DNA from: Sphingomonas_Q fennica_A
Lineage (GTDB): Bacteria > Pseudomonadota > Alphaproteobacteria > Sphingomonadales > Sphingomonadaceae
Direction: 5' to 3'
DNA: 64,000 bases
Assembly (NCBI GenBank): GCA_036946415.1
Contig: JAQIJD010000004.1
Location: forward strand, 1-64,000
Made by a program: the position numbers and the translations under genes. The notes beneath the pieces were generated by a model, which did no database searches, was not told where the DNA came from, and worked only from the letters and a program-made list of their open reading frames with translations. Below are positions 63,242 through 64,000 of the stretch, in pieces (position 1 is the first letter of the stretch; the number at the start of each line of letters is the position of its first letter).

Positions 63242-64000
63242 ATGGCGAATGTGACGGTGATCGGCGCCCAATGGGGTGACGAGGGCAAGGGCAAGATCGT
63301 CGACTGGCTGTCGGCGCGCGCCGATGTCGTCGTCCGGTTCCAGGGGGGCCACAATGCCGGCCACACTCTGGTGGTGGGCGATCAGGTCTACAAATTGTCG
63401 CTGCTGCCCTCGGGCATCGTCCGCGGCACGCTCTCCGTGATCGGCAACGGCGTCGTCCTCGATCCCTGGCACCTGCGCGACGAGGTGGCGAAGCTGGAGG
63501 CGCAGGGCGTCGTCATCACCGCCGAGACGTTCCAGGTGGCGGAAACCTGCCCCCTGATCCTGCCCTTCCATCGCGATCTCGACGGCCTGCGCGAGGATGC
63601 GAGCGGCGCCGGCCGCATCGGCACCACCCGCCGCGGCATCGGCCCGGCCTATGAGGACAAGGTCGGCAGGCGGGCGATCCGCGTCTGCGATCTCGCCCAT
63701 CTCGACGATCTGGGGCCGCAGATCGACCGGCTGCTGGCGCATCACAATGCGCTGCGCGCCGGCTTCGGCGTCGATCCGATCGACCGCGATCAGCTGATGG
63801 CCGACCTTCGCGACATCGCCCCCATCGTCCTGCCCTTCGCCCGGCCGGTGTGGCTGACGCTGGCGGAGGCGCGCGCGCGCGGCCGGCGCATCCTGTTCGA
63901 AGGCGCGCAGGGCGTGCTGCTCGACGTCGATCACGGCACCTATCCGTTCGTCACCTCGTCCAACACCGTCGCCGGCACCGCCGCCGGCGGATCGGGGATG
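63242..64000 (+). CDS. purA: Adenylosuccinate synthetase, N-terminal 253 residues (runs off the window)
   Basis: GTP-dependent enzyme of AMP synthesis that joins IMP and aspartate. The start MANVTVIGAQWGDEGKGKIV is the P-loop with catalytic Asp, followed by RFQGGHNAGHTLVVG (catalytic His), VIGNGVVLDPWHL, GTTRRGIGPAYEDKVGRRAI and FEGAQGVLLDVDHGTYPFVT. The window ends inside the GTP/IMP-binding core, after the segment TSSNTVAG. The ATG at 63242 directly precedes the conserved first strand. The last quarter, with the aspartate-binding loop, is missing. Confidence 0.97.
   Translation, partial: MANVTVIGAQWGDEGKGKIVDWLSARADVVVRFQGGHNAGHTLVVGDQVYKLSLLPSGIVRGTLSVIGNGVVLDPWHLRDEVAKLEAQGVVITAETFQVAETCPLILPFHRDLDGLREDASGAGRIGTTRRGIGPAYEDKVGRRAIRVCDLAHLDDLGPQIDRLLAHHNALRAGFGVDPIDRDQLMADLRDIAPIVLPFARPVWLTLAEARARGRRILFEGAQGVLLDVDHGTYPFVTSSNTVAGTAAGGSGM

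Overview
The window is very GC-rich chromosomal DNA with densely packed genes. Several features point to a sphingomonad (Sphingomonas or a close relative, Alphaproteobacteria). There are four TonB-dependent receptors, a FecI/FecR sigma/anti-sigma pair, many secreted peptidases, a CDC48-type AAA ATPase, HisZ separate from other his genes, and small palindromic repeats carrying a TCGACTTCGCTCGG core. The genus is an inference from content. No transposase, integrase, prophage, CRISPR array or rRNA was seen; there is one tRNA, tRNA-Val(GAC).

Layout. 1-7.6 kb: an aldo/keto reductase (cut by the window edge), mannose-1-phosphate guanylyltransferase (frameshifted), a DUF815 ATPase, a DUF4893 lipoprotein coupled to a 3-hydroxybutyrate-dehydrogenase-like SDR, an M1 aminopeptidase and a YpfJ-type zinc peptidase. 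7.7-15.2 kb: a secreted crystallin-like protein behind an 11-G tract, a TonB-dependent receptor, an IclR regulator, a DUF808 membrane protein, a lone Flp pilin, MutT, an EamA transporter, an XRE regulator and tRNA-Val. 15.2-21.1 kb: a complete RND efflux operon. 21.3-33.8 kb: an M28 peptidase, a LysR regulator, a 327-bp gene-free stretch with an orphan terminator, the CDC48 ATPase, a methyltransferase, a three-gene two-component cluster, an SDR, infC with an apparent ATA start, and an M24 enzyme. 33.9-36.1 kb: a twice-frameshifted Ntn-hydrolase acylase.

36.2-51.5 kb is the most coherent block: an alpha-galactoside/galactose locus that runs through the De Ley-Doudoroff (oxidative) pathway. A TonB receptor would import the sugar and a GH36 alpha-galactosidase would release galactose. 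A CUT2-type ABC transporter could move the monosaccharide, and GalM supplies the right anomer. An SDR and an SMP-30 lactonase would give galactonate. DgoD, DgoK and DgoA then yield pyruvate and glyceraldehyde-3-phosphate. A FadR-type GntR regulator is present. An AT-rich motif, TAAGTATGA, recurs at two promoters of the block, and a related site lies before the alpha-galactosidase.

51.5-64 kb: a nucleoside-deaminase/HhH/DUF4126 operon; an M20 amidohydrolase with a TonB receptor; a FecI/FecR pair flanked by that receptor and a paralogous receptor carrying an STN signalling domain; a DOPA-dioxygenase-like protein; hisZ; and the start of purA. Five +1 frameshifts in three genes, four of them at runs of five or six G, look more like homopolymer errors than genuine gene decay.
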